64,000 nt of DNA from Qipengyuania gelatinilytica (GCF_019711315.1 NZ_CP081294.1:2604001-2668000), one strand, 5' to 3'; counted from the first letter of the stretch, positions 26,485-35,213 are shown. The notes: a model not told the origin generated them from the sequence alone. Numbers and translations are program-made.

Positions 26485-27795
26485 ATGGCCTTTCGTGAAT
26501 TCGACGCACCGCAACTTTCCCGTCGTTCGCTGTTTCGTTCCGGTGCCTGGCTTTCGGTCGGTGCGGTTGCGGCAGGTGTCCCCGGCGCATCGGCGCTCAT
26601 GGCGCATGATGTCGGGCACGCGTTTCCCGAAGTCGCCAAGCTGGCGGACAATTACGTGTCGCAGCGCAAGGTTGCGAACCTGCTCGTCTACCTCGGCCGC
26701 GGGCAGGAGGACATGGCGCACACCGTCGGCGGCGGTAAGCTTGCCTTCGGCAGCGATGCCAATGTCGGCGAAGATTCGCTCTACCGCATCTATTCGATGA
26801 CCAAGCCGATTACCGGCATGGCGACGATGATGTGCGTCGAGGACGGCCACTTCGGCCTCGATACGCCGCTTGCCGAAATCCTTCCGGCGTTCTCGGATAT
26901 GCAGGTCCTCAAGACGCCCGACGGTGCGCTTGACGATACCGTTCCGGCCGAAACGCAGATCACGATCCGACAGCTCCTGACGCACACGTCCGGTCTCAGC
27001 TACATCATCGATGCCAAGGGCCCGCTGCTGGCTGCCTTTGCCGAGAACGGCCTTGTCGGCGGCAGGGTCAGCCGCATGCCGATCCCGGGCCTTCCCGAAG
27101 TCGATGCCGCGCCCTCGCTCGAAGTCTTCGCGGACCGGTTGGCGACGCTGCCGCTGGTGGCGCAGCCGGGCACGAAGTGGATTTACTCGGCCAGCCTCGA
27201 CCTGCTCGGGCGCGTGATCGAAGTCGCTTCGGGCCAGAGCTTCGAGGAATTCCTGACCTCGCGCATCTTCGAACCGTGCGGCATGACCAGCACCTATTTC
27301 ACGGTCCCCGAGAGCGAACGGTCGCGTATGACCACGAATTACGGCTTCCTCGGCGATATGCCGATCCCGATCGATCCGGGACCGAGCTCCGTCTTCCTCG
27401 ACAAGCCCAGCTTCCCTGCAGGCGGCGGCGGGCTCGTCTCCAGCCCGCGCGACTATGATCGCTTCCTGCAGATGCTCCTCGGCTACGGCCAGATCGACGG
27501 AGTGCAGGTCATGGAAAGCGACACGGTGCGCACGGGCGTATCCAACATCCTGCCTGCGGGCGTCGACACCACCGGTTCGTGGATCGAAGGCGAAGGCTTC
27601 GGCGCAGGCGGCCGTTCGAGCAACGGCAGCTACGGCTGGGGCGGTGCGGCAGGCACGCTGGCTGCCGCCGACTTCCGCATGAACATGCGCACCGGCCTCT
27701 ACACCCAGTACATGCCGCCCGAGAAATATCCGATCAGGCAGCAATTCATCGAGGCTCTCGCCACCGACCTGATGGCTGCGAAAGCCGCTGCCTGA
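26485..27795 (+). CDS. Serine hydrolase, beta-lactamase class C family (Tat-exported)
   Basis: 436 residues from the ATG at 26485, preceded by GGAGACG. Twin-arginine signal (SRRSLFRSG). The catalytic SxxK is SMTK in YRIYSMTKPI; the second motif is YSAS in WIYSASLDLL; the third appears as GGAAG. This is the S12 esterase/penicillin-binding group, so esterase or D-aminopeptidase activity is more likely than antibiotic hydrolysis. Its stop shares one base with the nudC start (TGATG). Confidence 0.88.
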   Translation: MAFREFDAPQLSRRSLFRSGAWLSVGAVAAGVPGASALMAHDVGHAFPEVAKLADNYVSQRKVANLLVYLGRGQEDMAHTVGGGKLAFGSDANVGEDSLYRIYSMTKPITGMATMMCVEDGHFGLDTPLAEILPAFSDMQVLKTPDGALDDTVPAETQITIRQLLTHTSGLSYIIDAKGPLLAAFAENGLVGGRVSRMPIPGLPEVDAAPSLEVFADRLATLPLVAQPGTKWIYSASLDLLGRVIEVASGQSFEEFLTSRIFEPCGMTSTYFTVPESERSRMTTNYGFLGDMPIPIDPGPSSVFLDKPSFPAGGGGLVSSPRDYDRFLQMLLGYGQIDGVQVMESDTVRTGVSNILPAGVDTTGSWIEGEGFGAGGRSSNGSYGWGGAAGTLAAADFRMNMRTGLYTQYMPPEKYPIRQQFIEALATDLMAAKAAA

Positions 27796-28652
27796 TGCTG
27801 GCATTCACCGGATCGAGACTGGACCGCGCCGACCACGTCCGCGCAGACCCTGAACGACTGGCGGGCTACACGAATTGGAAGGCGCGGTTGCTCGCGCTGG
27901 ACGGACTGATGCCGTCGCTCGACTACGAGGGGCGGCTGGCCTGGGGCACGCTTGCCGATGCGGACGAGGATGCCGAGCTGGTGTTCCTCGGGCTCGATGA
28001 CGGCAAGGCCTGCTTTGCCGCCGTTCCGCCCAAGGGTGACGCCAGCCCGCGCATGGCAAATCCGCAGCTGTGGTCGCTGATGGCCACGCTCCAGCCGGAT
28101 GACCTTGCGCTTTATGGCGGTGCGCGCAGTATCGTGGACTGGCACGCGCGCCACCGGTTCTGCGCGCAGTGCGGCGGCGATACCAGGCTCGCGAAGGGGG
28201 GCTGGCAGCGCGATTGTACAGTATGCGGCGCGAGCCATTTCCCGCGCACCGATCCGGTCACGATCATGCTGGTCGAATATGATGGCAAGCTGATGCTGGG
28301 CCGCGGTCTCGGATGGCCGGAAGGCGCATTCTCGGCGCTGGCGGGTTTCGTCGAGCCGGGCGAAAGCATCGAGGAAGGCGTCGCGCGCGAAGTGCTGGAG
28401 GAAAGCGGCGTGAAGGTGCGCGACGTGTCCTACATTGCCAGCCAGCCCTGGCCGTTCCCCAGCCAGCTGATGATCGGCTGCCACAGCTACACCGACGATG
28501 ATGCGCTCACCATCGATGAAACCGAAATGGCGGAGATCAACTGGTACACGCGCGACGAGGTGAAAGCTTCGCTGGCGGGCGAGGGGCCGTTCAGGGCGCC
28601 GCCGACCCATGCTATAGCGCATCACCTGATGCATTGGTGGATCCACAAATGA
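27795..28652 (+). CDS. nudC: NADH pyrophosphatase / NAD-cap RNA hydrolase NudC
   Basis: 285 residues. An N-terminal domain, then a zinc ribbon (CAQC...CTVC), then the Nudix box GFVEPGESIEEG...REVLEESG, and the NudC signature SQPWPFPSQLM. It hydrolyses NADH and removes NAD caps from RNA. The start is coupled to the serine hydrolase stop. An intact zinc ribbon argues for full NudC and not a bare Nudix enzyme. Confidence 0.96.
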   Translation: MLAFTGSRLDRADHVRADPERLAGYTNWKARLLALDGLMPSLDYEGRLAWGTLADADEDAELVFLGLDDGKACFAAVPPKGDASPRMANPQLWSLMATLQPDDLALYGGARSIVDWHARHRFCAQCGGDTRLAKGGWQRDCTVCGASHFPRTDPVTIMLVEYDGKLMLGRGLGWPEGAFSALAGFVEPGESIEEGVAREVLEESGVKVRDVSYIASQPWPFPSQLMIGCHSYTDDDALTIDETEMAEINWYTRDEVKASLAGEGPFRAPPTHAIAHHLMHWWIHK

Positions 28653-28665
28653 AGGTATTTGAGAA

Positions 28666-29355
28666 ATGAGTGGGCCGCGCAAACTCACGATCGACATCTG
28701 GTCCGATGTCATGTGCCCCTGGTGCCTTGTCGGCTGGGGCAACCTCAAGCAGGCGCTGGGCCAGCTCGACGGCGAGCTCGACGCGGATATCCGCTGGCAT
28801 GCCTTCGAACTCAATCCCGAGATGCCCGAGGAAGGCGAGGAGCGCACCGCGCACATCGCGCGCAAATACGGCCGTACTATCGAGCAGTCGAAGCAGGTCC
28901 GGGGCCAGATGCGGCAGGCTGCGGAAGCCGCTGGTGTCAGCCTCGATTACGAGGGTGATACAGATCCCGCGCCCGATGCCATGATGTGGAACACCTTCGC
29001 CGCGCACAGGCTGCTGACCTGGGCGCTGGAGGAGCATGGTGCCGAGAAGCAGACCGAGCTCAAACTCGCGCTCTTTAAGGCCCATTTCAACCAGCGCCGC
29101 CGCATCGGCGAACGCGACGTCCTGCTCGACGTGGCTGAAGAGGTCGGGCTCGACCGCGCTGCCGCCGCCGCCGCGCTCGACGACGAAGAACTCGCCCGCA
29201 AGACCCGCGTCGAGGAACGCGCCGCGATGGAAATGAACATCACGGGCGTGCCCGCGATGATCGTCGAGGGACGCTTCATGATCCCCGGCGCGCAGCCGCC
29301 AGAAGCCTATGTGAACGCGCTCAGGCGGGTAGCGGAAAAGACTGCGGCTGCTTGA
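28666..29355 (+). CDS. DsbA family oxidoreductase, FrnE-like (cytoplasmic)
   Basis: 229 residues without a signal peptide. Active site CPWC in WSDVMCPWCLVGW, cis-Pro in NITGVPAMIVEGRF. This is the FrnE/2-hydroxychromene isomerase-like DsbA group, implicated elsewhere in oxidative stress tolerance. It sits 13 bases downstream of nudC with a plausible AAGG ribosome site, so it may share that mRNA. Confidence 0.9.
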   Translation: MSGPRKLTIDIWSDVMCPWCLVGWGNLKQALGQLDGELDADIRWHAFELNPEMPEEGEERTAHIARKYGRTIEQSKQVRGQMRQAAEAAGVSLDYEGDTDPAPDAMMWNTFAAHRLLTWALEEHGAEKQTELKLALFKAHFNQRRRIGERDVLLDVAEEVGLDRAAAAAALDDEELARKTRVEERAAMEMNITGVPAMIVEGRFMIPGAQPPEAYVNALRRVAEKTAAA

Positions 29356-29401
29356 AGCGAAGGGCGGAAAAGAACCGCTTCAACAGTGTTTTAATCACTG
29401 T
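29352..29401. terminator. Two consecutive hairpins after the FrnE-like gene
   Basis: TTGAAGCG at 29352-29359, over the stop codon, pairs with CGCTTCAA at 29376-29383. A second stem, ACAGTG 29383-29388 with CACTGT 29396-29401, follows around a TTTTAAT loop. Either could end the nudC-frnE transcript; neither has a long T-run. Confidence 0.4.
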
Positions 29402-29516
29402 ATCGCCGCGTTACAAATCGATGCAAATCGAGGCCTGACGCATTTGCCTCGCTCCCATAACGTGACCTTTACCGGCCGCTGCCAACGGTCGTGGAGTCAC
29501 ATTCAATGGGGTCGAA

Positions 29517-30971
29517 ATGCAATATTCGAAATCTGCCCACCTAACGGGATATCGTACCTTGGCGCTTGCGCTTGCTCTGTCGGCTTGCGGTGGGGGAGAT
29601 AGTGGTTCACCCCCGCCCACGACGGGAGGCGGCACGCCGACACCGACGCCAGTTTCCGGTCCTGGCACGAGCTTTTCATCGCAGCCTGAGGCCGTGACCA
29701 AGGAAGCCTTCGCGGCTTTCGATTTCTCGGCTAGCGGCGCTGCGCGTTACGAGTGCAGCCTCGATGGGTCTACGGCTGAGGCTTGCGAAAGTCCCTACCT
29801 TGCCTTTCCACTCGAGACAGGAGCGCACACCCTCAGTGTCACCGCCTATGACAGTGCGGGCAATGCCGGCCCATCCGCCAACGCATCCTGGACGGTGAGC
29901 AGCATCTTCGGCGATAGCGCAGACGCATCGCTCCACCCCGAGATCACCCGTACAACGGTAAATCCAGCACCGGTGGCGCCCAACAGCTGGAAGGGCATCC
30001 TGCGGATCAACTGTGACTTCGCCCATTCGGACTATGACGATCCCATCGTCTTTCCCGGACAGGACGGAGCGGCGCATCTGCACCGGTTTTATGGCAACAC
30101 CCTGCTGGACGAGAACAGCACGATCGAAAGTCTGTTCACCAGTGGAGAATCGAGCTGCCAGGGCAATACCCTGAACCGCTCTGCCTATTGGATCCCCGCG
30201 TTGCTCGCTCCCTCATACGATCCGGGCACCGGCAGCAGGCTGGTGGACAGCGATGGAGAACCTGCGTGGAAAGTGGTGCCTGCCGTCGTCGGGAATGACG
30301 ATGTCGCGCACGAGGTCTTCTATTATTCCGCTGGCGTGTCCGACCTGAGCTCGATCCAGCCCATTCCGCTCGGGCTGAAGATGATTGCCGGCAACCATAT
30401 GGGACAGCCGGGAATGGAGCAGGACACGTCCATCGTTCGCTGGCACTGCCAATCGTGGTTTTCCGATGAAGCGACCAATCCGCAGTGGAGCACCTCGATC
30501 CCCGAATGCGCAGCGCCCGACAGGCTGCGGATGGATATTTTCTTCCCCAGTTGCTGGAACGGAACCGATCTCGATTCCGCCGATCACAATAGCCATCTGG
30601 CATACCCGATCGAGACGGGCGCGCTGACGGTCTGCCCATCGACCCATCCGGTCCCGATTATCCGGGTAAGCTTCCACTACGCATGGGGCGTACTTCCCGA
30701 TGTTTACGATCCGGCGACCGAGACCAGCCGCGGCTGGCGCATGGCCTCGGACAGCTACGACGTAAGTACGGCGACGCCCGGGGGCATGTCGTTGCATGGT
30801 GACTGGTTCAACGCCTGGCACCCCGAAGCACTACAGGCGATCCTCGACACCTGCATCAAGGGCGGTCTCGATTGTCACGATGGCAATCTTGGTACTGGCT
30901 TCAGGCTATCGGGCACGCGCCCGGGTACGCAATCCGAGCCGCCGGTCATCGGCATGGGGCATGGCACGTAA
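29517..30971 (+). CDS. DUF1996 lipoprotein with N-terminal Ig-like domain
   Basis: 484 residues. Lipoprotein signal (LALALSACGGG), a Pro/Thr/Gly linker (residues ~30-50), then an Ig-like segment with YECSLDG...ACESPY and GAHTLSVTAYDSAGN. From about residue 145 it carries the DUF1996 domain: AHLHRFYGNT, FPSCWNGTDLDSADHNSHLAYP, and many paired cysteines. DUF1996 occurs in secreted fungal and bacterial proteins, sometimes beside carbohydrate-binding domains; activity is unknown. It is probably surface or periplasmic. Confidence 0.88.
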   Translation: MQYSKSAHLTGYRTLALALALSACGGGDSGSPPPTTGGGTPTPTPVSGPGTSFSSQPEAVTKEAFAAFDFSASGAARYECSLDGSTAEACESPYLAFPLETGAHTLSVTAYDSAGNAGPSANASWTVSSIFGDSADASLHPEITRTTVNPAPVAPNSWKGILRINCDFAHSDYDDPIVFPGQDGAAHLHRFYGNTLLDENSTIESLFTSGESSCQGNTLNRSAYWIPALLAPSYDPGTGSRLVDSDGEPAWKVVPAVVGNDDVAHEVFYYSAGVSDLSSIQPIPLGLKMIAGNHMGQPGMEQDTSIVRWHCQSWFSDEATNPQWSTSIPECAAPDRLRMDIFFPSCWNGTDLDSADHNSHLAYPIETGALTVCPSTHPVPIIRVSFHYAWGVLPDVYDPATETSRGWRMASDSYDVSTATPGGMSLHGDWFNAWHPEALQAILDTCIKGGLDCHDGNLGTGFRLSGTRPGTQSEPPVIGMGHGT

Positions 30972-30975
30972 CAAT

Positions 30976-31001
30976 GCCCCACCGGCATGAACCGGCGGGG
31001 C
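30976..31001. terminator. GC-rich hairpin, copy A of a duplicated terminator
   Basis: GCCCCACCGG at 30976-30985 and CCGGCGGGGC at 30992-31001 pair at 9 of 10 positions around a 6-base loop. It lies 5 bases after the DUF1996 stop. A near copy is at 32155-32184. Confidence 0.6.
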
Positions 31002-31012
31002 GTCGCTCGTTG

Positions 31013-31093
31013 TTACGGAAGATGTTTGCTCGAGCGACTGTCCAGCTTTGCCTGCCGAGTCTTGGGGCGCTTCATTGCGTCCGGCGTGGTTTC
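31013..31093 (-). pseudogene. Remnant of a small gene duplicated at 32211-32456
   Basis: The reverse frame ending at 31013 encodes PDAMKRPKTRQAKLDSRSS plus four extra residues. The intact small gene at 32211 ends QDAMKGPKTRQAMQDNRSS. The DNA also aligns from the GCTCGAGCG over the 3' end, and each copy is followed by the same terminator-type hairpin. Upstream of these ~27 codons the similarity fades and no comparable N-terminus exists, so it reads as a decayed or partial copy. Confidence 0.6.
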
Positions 31094-31192
31094 GTTCGGG
31101 AGCTGGTCCCGAGCCTGAACTGAGCCAAATTTGCAAGATCGTGGTTCTCCTGCTCTTCTAGCTGTTGCGGTCGAGAATGCAGGGGAACCAGG

Positions 31193-32125
31193 ATGAAGCA
31201 TTTCGCAATTGGAGCCGTACTCGCTCTTTCCCTAGCCGGGTGTTCTCCGGAGACACTCCAAGTGGATAGTCCTCGGGAGAACGTGCTCGAGCTCGAGGTG
31301 CAGGGCCTTACCTTTGTCGGTCCCGATACGATCAAGTCCGGCTGGACGACCATTCGCGTCATCAACAAGGGCGGGATGACGCACCACGCGCTCATATATC
31401 GATTGCCCGACGGGATCACTGCCGAGATGGTGGACGAACAGGTCGTCGTGCCGATCCAGCAAAGCCTGACAGCCGCAATCGCCGGTGACACGGAGAAGGC
31501 AGCCGCGATCGCAGCGACCATGCCGGCATGGGTTGGCGACCTCACATGGCTTGGCGGCCCCGGCATGATGTCGGATGGTGTTACCGGCGAAGCGACCATG
31601 TTTCTCGAGCCGGGCAACTACATCGTCGAATGCTATGTGAAGACCAACGGCGTCCAGCATAATTACAATCCCGAGCCGGGCGAATTCGGCATGGTGTTCC
31701 CGCTCACGGTAGTGGCCGAAGACGGCGGAATGCCCGAGCCCGATGCGAATGTGACGCTGACGCTCTCGAACAGTGGCTACGAGATTTCACAGGGCGCCTT
31801 CGTCCCCGGCGAAAACTCGGTGCGCGTGAATTTTGCAGAGCAGCAACTCTACAACAATTTCGTCGGCCACGATGCCCATGTCTTCCGCATCGATGAAGGC
31901 ACCGATGTCGATGCGGCGGCAAGATGGCCCGATTTCTTCCCTATCGATGGCCAGCAGACCCCGGCACCCGCTCGGTTCGTGGGCGGAATTCACGACATGC
32001 CGGAAGGCACCACCGGCTATTTCAAGCTTACGCTGGAGCCGGGCGACTACGGGATAACGGCGGAAATTCCGAATGCGAAGGAAAGCGGTTTCTTCCAGCG
32101 GTTCTCCGTTGCGGCTGCCGAGTAA
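31193..32125 (+). CDS. Lipoprotein with two cupredoxin-like repeats
   Basis: 310 residues. Lipoprotein signal MKHFAIGAVLALSLAGC. Two similar beta-rich halves are visible: the first has THHALIYRLPDG, WLGGPGMMSDG, FLEPGNYIVECYV; the second has GHDAHVFRID, FVGGIHDMPEG, LEPGDYGITAEIP. This is the pattern of cupredoxin-like folds. The first half keeps a His, a Cys and Met residues that could bind copper; the second lacks the Cys. It could be a copper or redox protein or only a structural relative. It is flanked by the two copies of a small cassette. Confidence 0.75.
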   Translation: MKHFAIGAVLALSLAGCSPETLQVDSPRENVLELEVQGLTFVGPDTIKSGWTTIRVINKGGMTHHALIYRLPDGITAEMVDEQVVVPIQQSLTAAIAGDTEKAAAIAATMPAWVGDLTWLGGPGMMSDGVTGEATMFLEPGNYIVECYVKTNGVQHNYNPEPGEFGMVFPLTVVAEDGGMPEPDANVTLTLSNSGYEISQGAFVPGENSVRVNFAEQQLYNNFVGHDAHVFRIDEGTDVDAAARWPDFFPIDGQQTPAPARFVGGIHDMPEGTTGYFKLTLEPGDYGITAEIPNAKESGFFQRFSVAAAE

Positions 32126-32154
32126 GTAAGCTGCCTGCTTGGGTCCCAACAGAA

Positions 32155-32184
32155 ACGCCCCACCGGCATGAGCTGGCGGGGCGT
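32155..32184. terminator. GC-rich hairpin, copy B of a duplicated terminator
   Basis: ACGCCCC at 32155-32161 pairs perfectly with GGGGCGT at 32178-32184, with an inner CCGGC/GCTGG stem. It lies between the convergent stops at 32125 and 32211 and matches the hairpin at 30976-31001. Confidence 0.65.
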
Positions 32185-32210
32185 CACTCGCTGTGAATCT
32201 TGGCGCGAGA

Positions 32211-32456
32211 TTAGCTCGAGCGATTATCCTGCATCGCCTGGCGCGTCTTGGGACCCTTCATCGCGTCCTGCGCGGGGTTGTCAGAACCCACTTCGGGCTC
32301 TCGGTTGTCGGGATCGAAGGCGCGATTGAGTTCACCGCGCGAGCCGACCTGGCGGTTCACTTCGCCGCCCGACGAGCTTTGCTGCGAGGGCGTATGGTAT
32401 TCGGTGAGTTCGTCGATCAGGTCGTTATCGGGGTGCATGGACTGGCGTTCCGGCAT
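32211..32456 (-). CDS. Small hydrophilic protein, unknown function
   Basis: 81 residues. The ATG at 32456 has AAAGGAG well placed before it. The protein is polar and probably disordered, rich in Ser, Gln, Asn, Asp and Arg (TPSQQSSSGGEVNRQVG), ending in DAMKGPKTRQAMQDNRSS. No family is recognised. Upstream, GGATC-N17-CGTT is a loose match to the EcfG general-stress promoter pattern (GGAAC/CGTT), which would suit a stress protein, but one -35 base differs. A decayed copy is at 31013. Confidence 0.65.
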   Translation of the reverse strand: MPERQSMHPDNDLIDELTEYHTPSQQSSSGGEVNRQVGSRGELNRAFDPDNREPEVGSDNPAQDAMKGPKTRQAMQDNRSS

Positions 32457-32542
32457 GAGAATATCTCCTTTGCCCTATCAACGGCCAAGCGGCTGAAAAC
32501 GATCCGCGATTCGTCGCGTGTATGGCCCGTTCGGGCAAGCGG

Positions 32543-32923
32543 CTAATAACGGTGGCAGATAACCAGCACGCGCATTACGCCCGGCTCATTGCTGAATACC
32601 TCGGTCGCGTGGCCGGTTTTCACGTCCTTCAGCACGGTCCTGACCCGCTTTGGTATCTTCCATGCAGGAACCCAGCGGTTCTTCTTGATGTCCGCGCCCA
32701 GCGCCTCGGCCACATCGCGGGCATCGCCGCAATCGCGGATGGCCCGTGTCTCCTCGCGGAAGCGTTCGCGCGAGACCTTGGAGCTTTCGACCGACAATTG
32801 GATGAGGTGGTAATGTGGTCCGGAGCCGGAACCGCTTTGGCCTGATGCTATACCGGGTAGGGCCATTGCCAAGCTAGCTGCCGCCAGTGCAGTTGCCTTG
32901 ATCGGGCTCTTCACTTTCGCCAC
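32543..32923 (-). CDS. Exported protein resembling the C-terminal end of a SurA-type isomerase
   Basis: 126 residues with a GTG start 6 bases after AGGAGA. Signal peptide ending at IASGQ. The mature part has a pattern seen at the end of sphingomonad SurA parvulin domains: RFREETRAIRDCGDARDVAEALG, then IPKRVRTVLKDVKTGHATEVF, then VMRVLVICHR, with paired Cys. No complete parvulin domain is present, so isomerase activity is unlikely; a stand-alone chaperone-like domain or a decayed fragment are the options. Confidence 0.55.
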   Translation of the reverse strand: MAKVKSPIKATALAAASLAMALPGIASGQSGSGSGPHYHLIQLSVESSKVSRERFREETRAIRDCGDARDVAEALGADIKKNRWVPAWKIPKRVRTVLKDVKTGHATEVFSNEPGVMRVLVICHRY

Positions 32924-33078
32924 GCTGTCTCTCCTGCCGCGAGGCCTTTGTAGCCTCAGGACGGTCAGCGGCCCTTGCGTGGCAATCTACACGAATGGCG
33001 GGAAGGCGCCAAGCGGGGGGCGGCAAGGAGTTGGGCCGGTGACCGGACCATCATCCCCGCTGCACCCGGCGGCACGAA

Positions 33079-34642
33079 TTACGCTGCCATGATCGCTCTG
33101 ACGAATTCCTTTGCCCTTCCGTCGAGGCTCTTCGCCTCGCCCTTCAGGCCGGTCGCCGATTCGAGCAGCTGTTCGGCTGAATTGCCAGTATTGCGAGCCA
33201 TCTCGCGGATCTGTTCGATGCTGGAGGTGATGTCGTACACACCCGATGCCGCGAGATCGAGGTTGCGGGCCAGTTCCTGGCTGGAGAGCGATTGCTCGTC
33301 CACGGCCTGCGCGATGGCGGTGGCCGTGACTTCTACCTCGCGAATGTGCTGGCCGATCGCGAGCAATGCGTCGGCACTTCCGCGGGTCGAGCTCTGCATG
33401 GTGGCGATCTTGCTTGCGATGTCCACGGTCGCTTCGCGGGTCTGGCAGGCGAGTTCCTTGACCTCGCTCGCGACGACCGCGAACCCGCGGCCGGCCTCGC
33501 CGCCGCGGGCAGCCTCGATCGAGGCATTGAGGGCGAGCAGGTTGGTGCGATCCGCAATCGAGGCGATCAATTCGACGACTGCGCCCACCTCATCGGCGGC
33601 GCTTGAGAGCTTGCCCATCATTTCATCGGCGCTCGGCGGAAGCGCGGGCGTCCTGCGCAAGGCTCGCAGACTGTCCAGCTTGCTTGCCGATCTCTCTGAT
33701 CGACATGGCGAACTGATCGGTCGCAGCCGCAGCCGAGGTTACGCCGACCGAGGTCTCGCCCATCTTGAGCGAAACATCGTCGACGAAGCCGATCGACTGA
33801 CTCGCAGCGCTGGCCATGCCGCTTGCGGTCACTTCAAGCTGGCCGGAAGCCGCCGCGACATTGGTCACCACTTCTCCCATGCCGCCTTCGAACTTCGTGG
33901 CGAGACGACGCAGGACCTCCTGGTGGTCTTCGTGAGCCTGCCGCTGGAGGTCGGCCAGGGCTTCCGCACTCTCACGGAAGACGACGAGCGCGCGTGCCAT
34001 TTCGCCGATCTCGTCTTCGCGCCTCACGCCCGGGATCGCGATCGAGTTGTCGCCTGCGGCCACGGCGGTCATCGCGGTGGTGATCCTGCCGAGTGAGGAT
34101 GAGACCTGCCGGGCCATTGCGCGGGCGGCGAGCAGGATGATTGCAATGCAGGCCGCGATCAGCGCAAGCGACGCGATCACGATCCAAAGCTTGAGATCGG
34201 CCAGCTCGCCCTGCGCCGCTCGCGATGCTGCGGTCAGTTCCTCTTCGATCTCGCTCACCTGTTCGGACAACATGCTACCGCTCAGGTCGATGCCAGCCGA
34301 CAGCGTCATCGCTGCCTCAGTGGGTCCTTAGGTGTCGACGGACTGGTTCAAGGCCCTTAGCTCCGGCTCGAATGCATCGACCTGGCCTCGCAGCCATTCG
34401 ATGCGTTCGCGCGAGGTGCTTTCGTTGGTTTCGCTTTCGATCGCCGCCTCGAGCCTTCCCTTGGCCGTCTCGAGCGCCGCGAATGCCGCGTCGATGGATG
34501 CGGGATCGGCGGTCACTGCGTGGCGCGAAGCGTGGTAGCGGCTCTGTGCAATTCCCTTGTTGAGCTGCGAGGCCGCAAGGGCGCGGTCTGCCATGACCCC
34601 GTCTGTGTTCGTTGATTGGACAACACAGTTGATTTCGGGCAT
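33079..34642 (-). pseudogene. Methyl-accepting chemotaxis protein, broken by a nonsense codon and a frameshift
   Basis: Three adjacent reverse pieces add up to one receptor. 34642-34328 encodes a helical sensor region and ends in TAA (NQSVDT*); the same frame continues through 34309 into EQVSEIEEELTA, a membrane helix (LWIVIASLALIAACIAIILLA), a HAMP domain and the first signalling helix. Around 33625-33640 the frame shifts, stopping after [10 protein letters not shown], and [15 protein letters not shown] resumes one base off, followed by the intact hairpin tip [35 protein letters not shown]. No N-terminal membrane helix is found before 34642, where the frame meets a stop. Two or three lesions make function very unlikely. 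Confidence 0.85.
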
Positions 34643-34711
34643 CCGCCTAGAAGCAATTTTTTACAAAAAAATGTTTTCTTCCCAATAACTTAACAGTTAA
34701 CGAGAATTAGA

Positions 34712-34735
34712 AACTATGACCAAAATGTCATAGTT
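34712..34735. repeat. Perfect 9-base inverted repeat in an AT-rich gap
   Basis: AACTATGAC at 34712-34720 and GTCATAGTT at 34727-34735 are separated by CAAAAT. They lie in the AT-rich stretch 34650-34760 between the DUF1489 stop and the chemoreceptor pseudogene. It could be a terminator for the DUF1489 gene or an operator for the dead receptor. Confidence 0.6.
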
Positions 34736-34782
34736 GTCATTTGTGTTTGAATTCAGGTTTTTGGCTTTGGGTTCCGCCCGAT

Positions 34783-35172
34783 TCAGATCAGTCCCAGCCG
34801 CTCCAGTTTTCCGGCGAGCTTGCCCGGCAATACGTCGCCGATATCCTCACCCTCTTCAAGGTCGCGCGGTGGTTCGCCCTTGAGGTAGCGCCAGCCCTGG
34901 TGGGCGCGCTTGGGGCGGGGGTGGACGCGGATGAGTTCGGGCTTGAGGTCGATCGACCAGCGGCCCGTAGAAGTCTCGCTGAAGCCGAGGATTTCACTGC
35001 GCGCAACGATGCTGTGCTGGTGGATCCAGTACAGCGAGCCGCCGATGCACTGTTCCCACTTGGTCGGGCGATAGCGCGTGGTCAGGTTAGGGCTGCGTCG
35101 CTGCGCATACCAGCTCTTGATATCGGCAAAGCTCTGCGCGCCGAAGGCGATCTTGGTCAGGTGAAGCGGCAT
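34783..35172 (-). CDS. DUF1489 family protein
   Basis: 129 residues, the normal family size. The conserved start MPLHLTKIAFGAQS and the core TRYRPTKWEQCIGGSLYWIHQHSIV are typical. DUF1489 is largely confined to alphaproteobacteria and has no known activity. It is a single gene, separate from mgtE by 41 bases on the same strand. Confidence 0.85.
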   Translation of the reverse strand: MPLHLTKIAFGAQSFADIKSWYAQRRSPNLTTRYRPTKWEQCIGGSLYWIHQHSIVARSEILGFSETSTGRWSIDLKPELIRVHPRPKRAHQGWRYLKGEPPRDLEEGEDIGDVLPGKLAGKLERLGLI

Positions 35173-35213
35173 GGGCGTTTAATCTAGGCAATCGGTCGGG
35201 GTCCTCAACCCCT

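Noticed and set aside
26152..27804. Reverse open frame of about 550 codons
   Set aside because: It is antisense to the serine hydrolase with its SxxK and Tat signal; only the last 73 codons (26152-26373) form a plausible separate protein.
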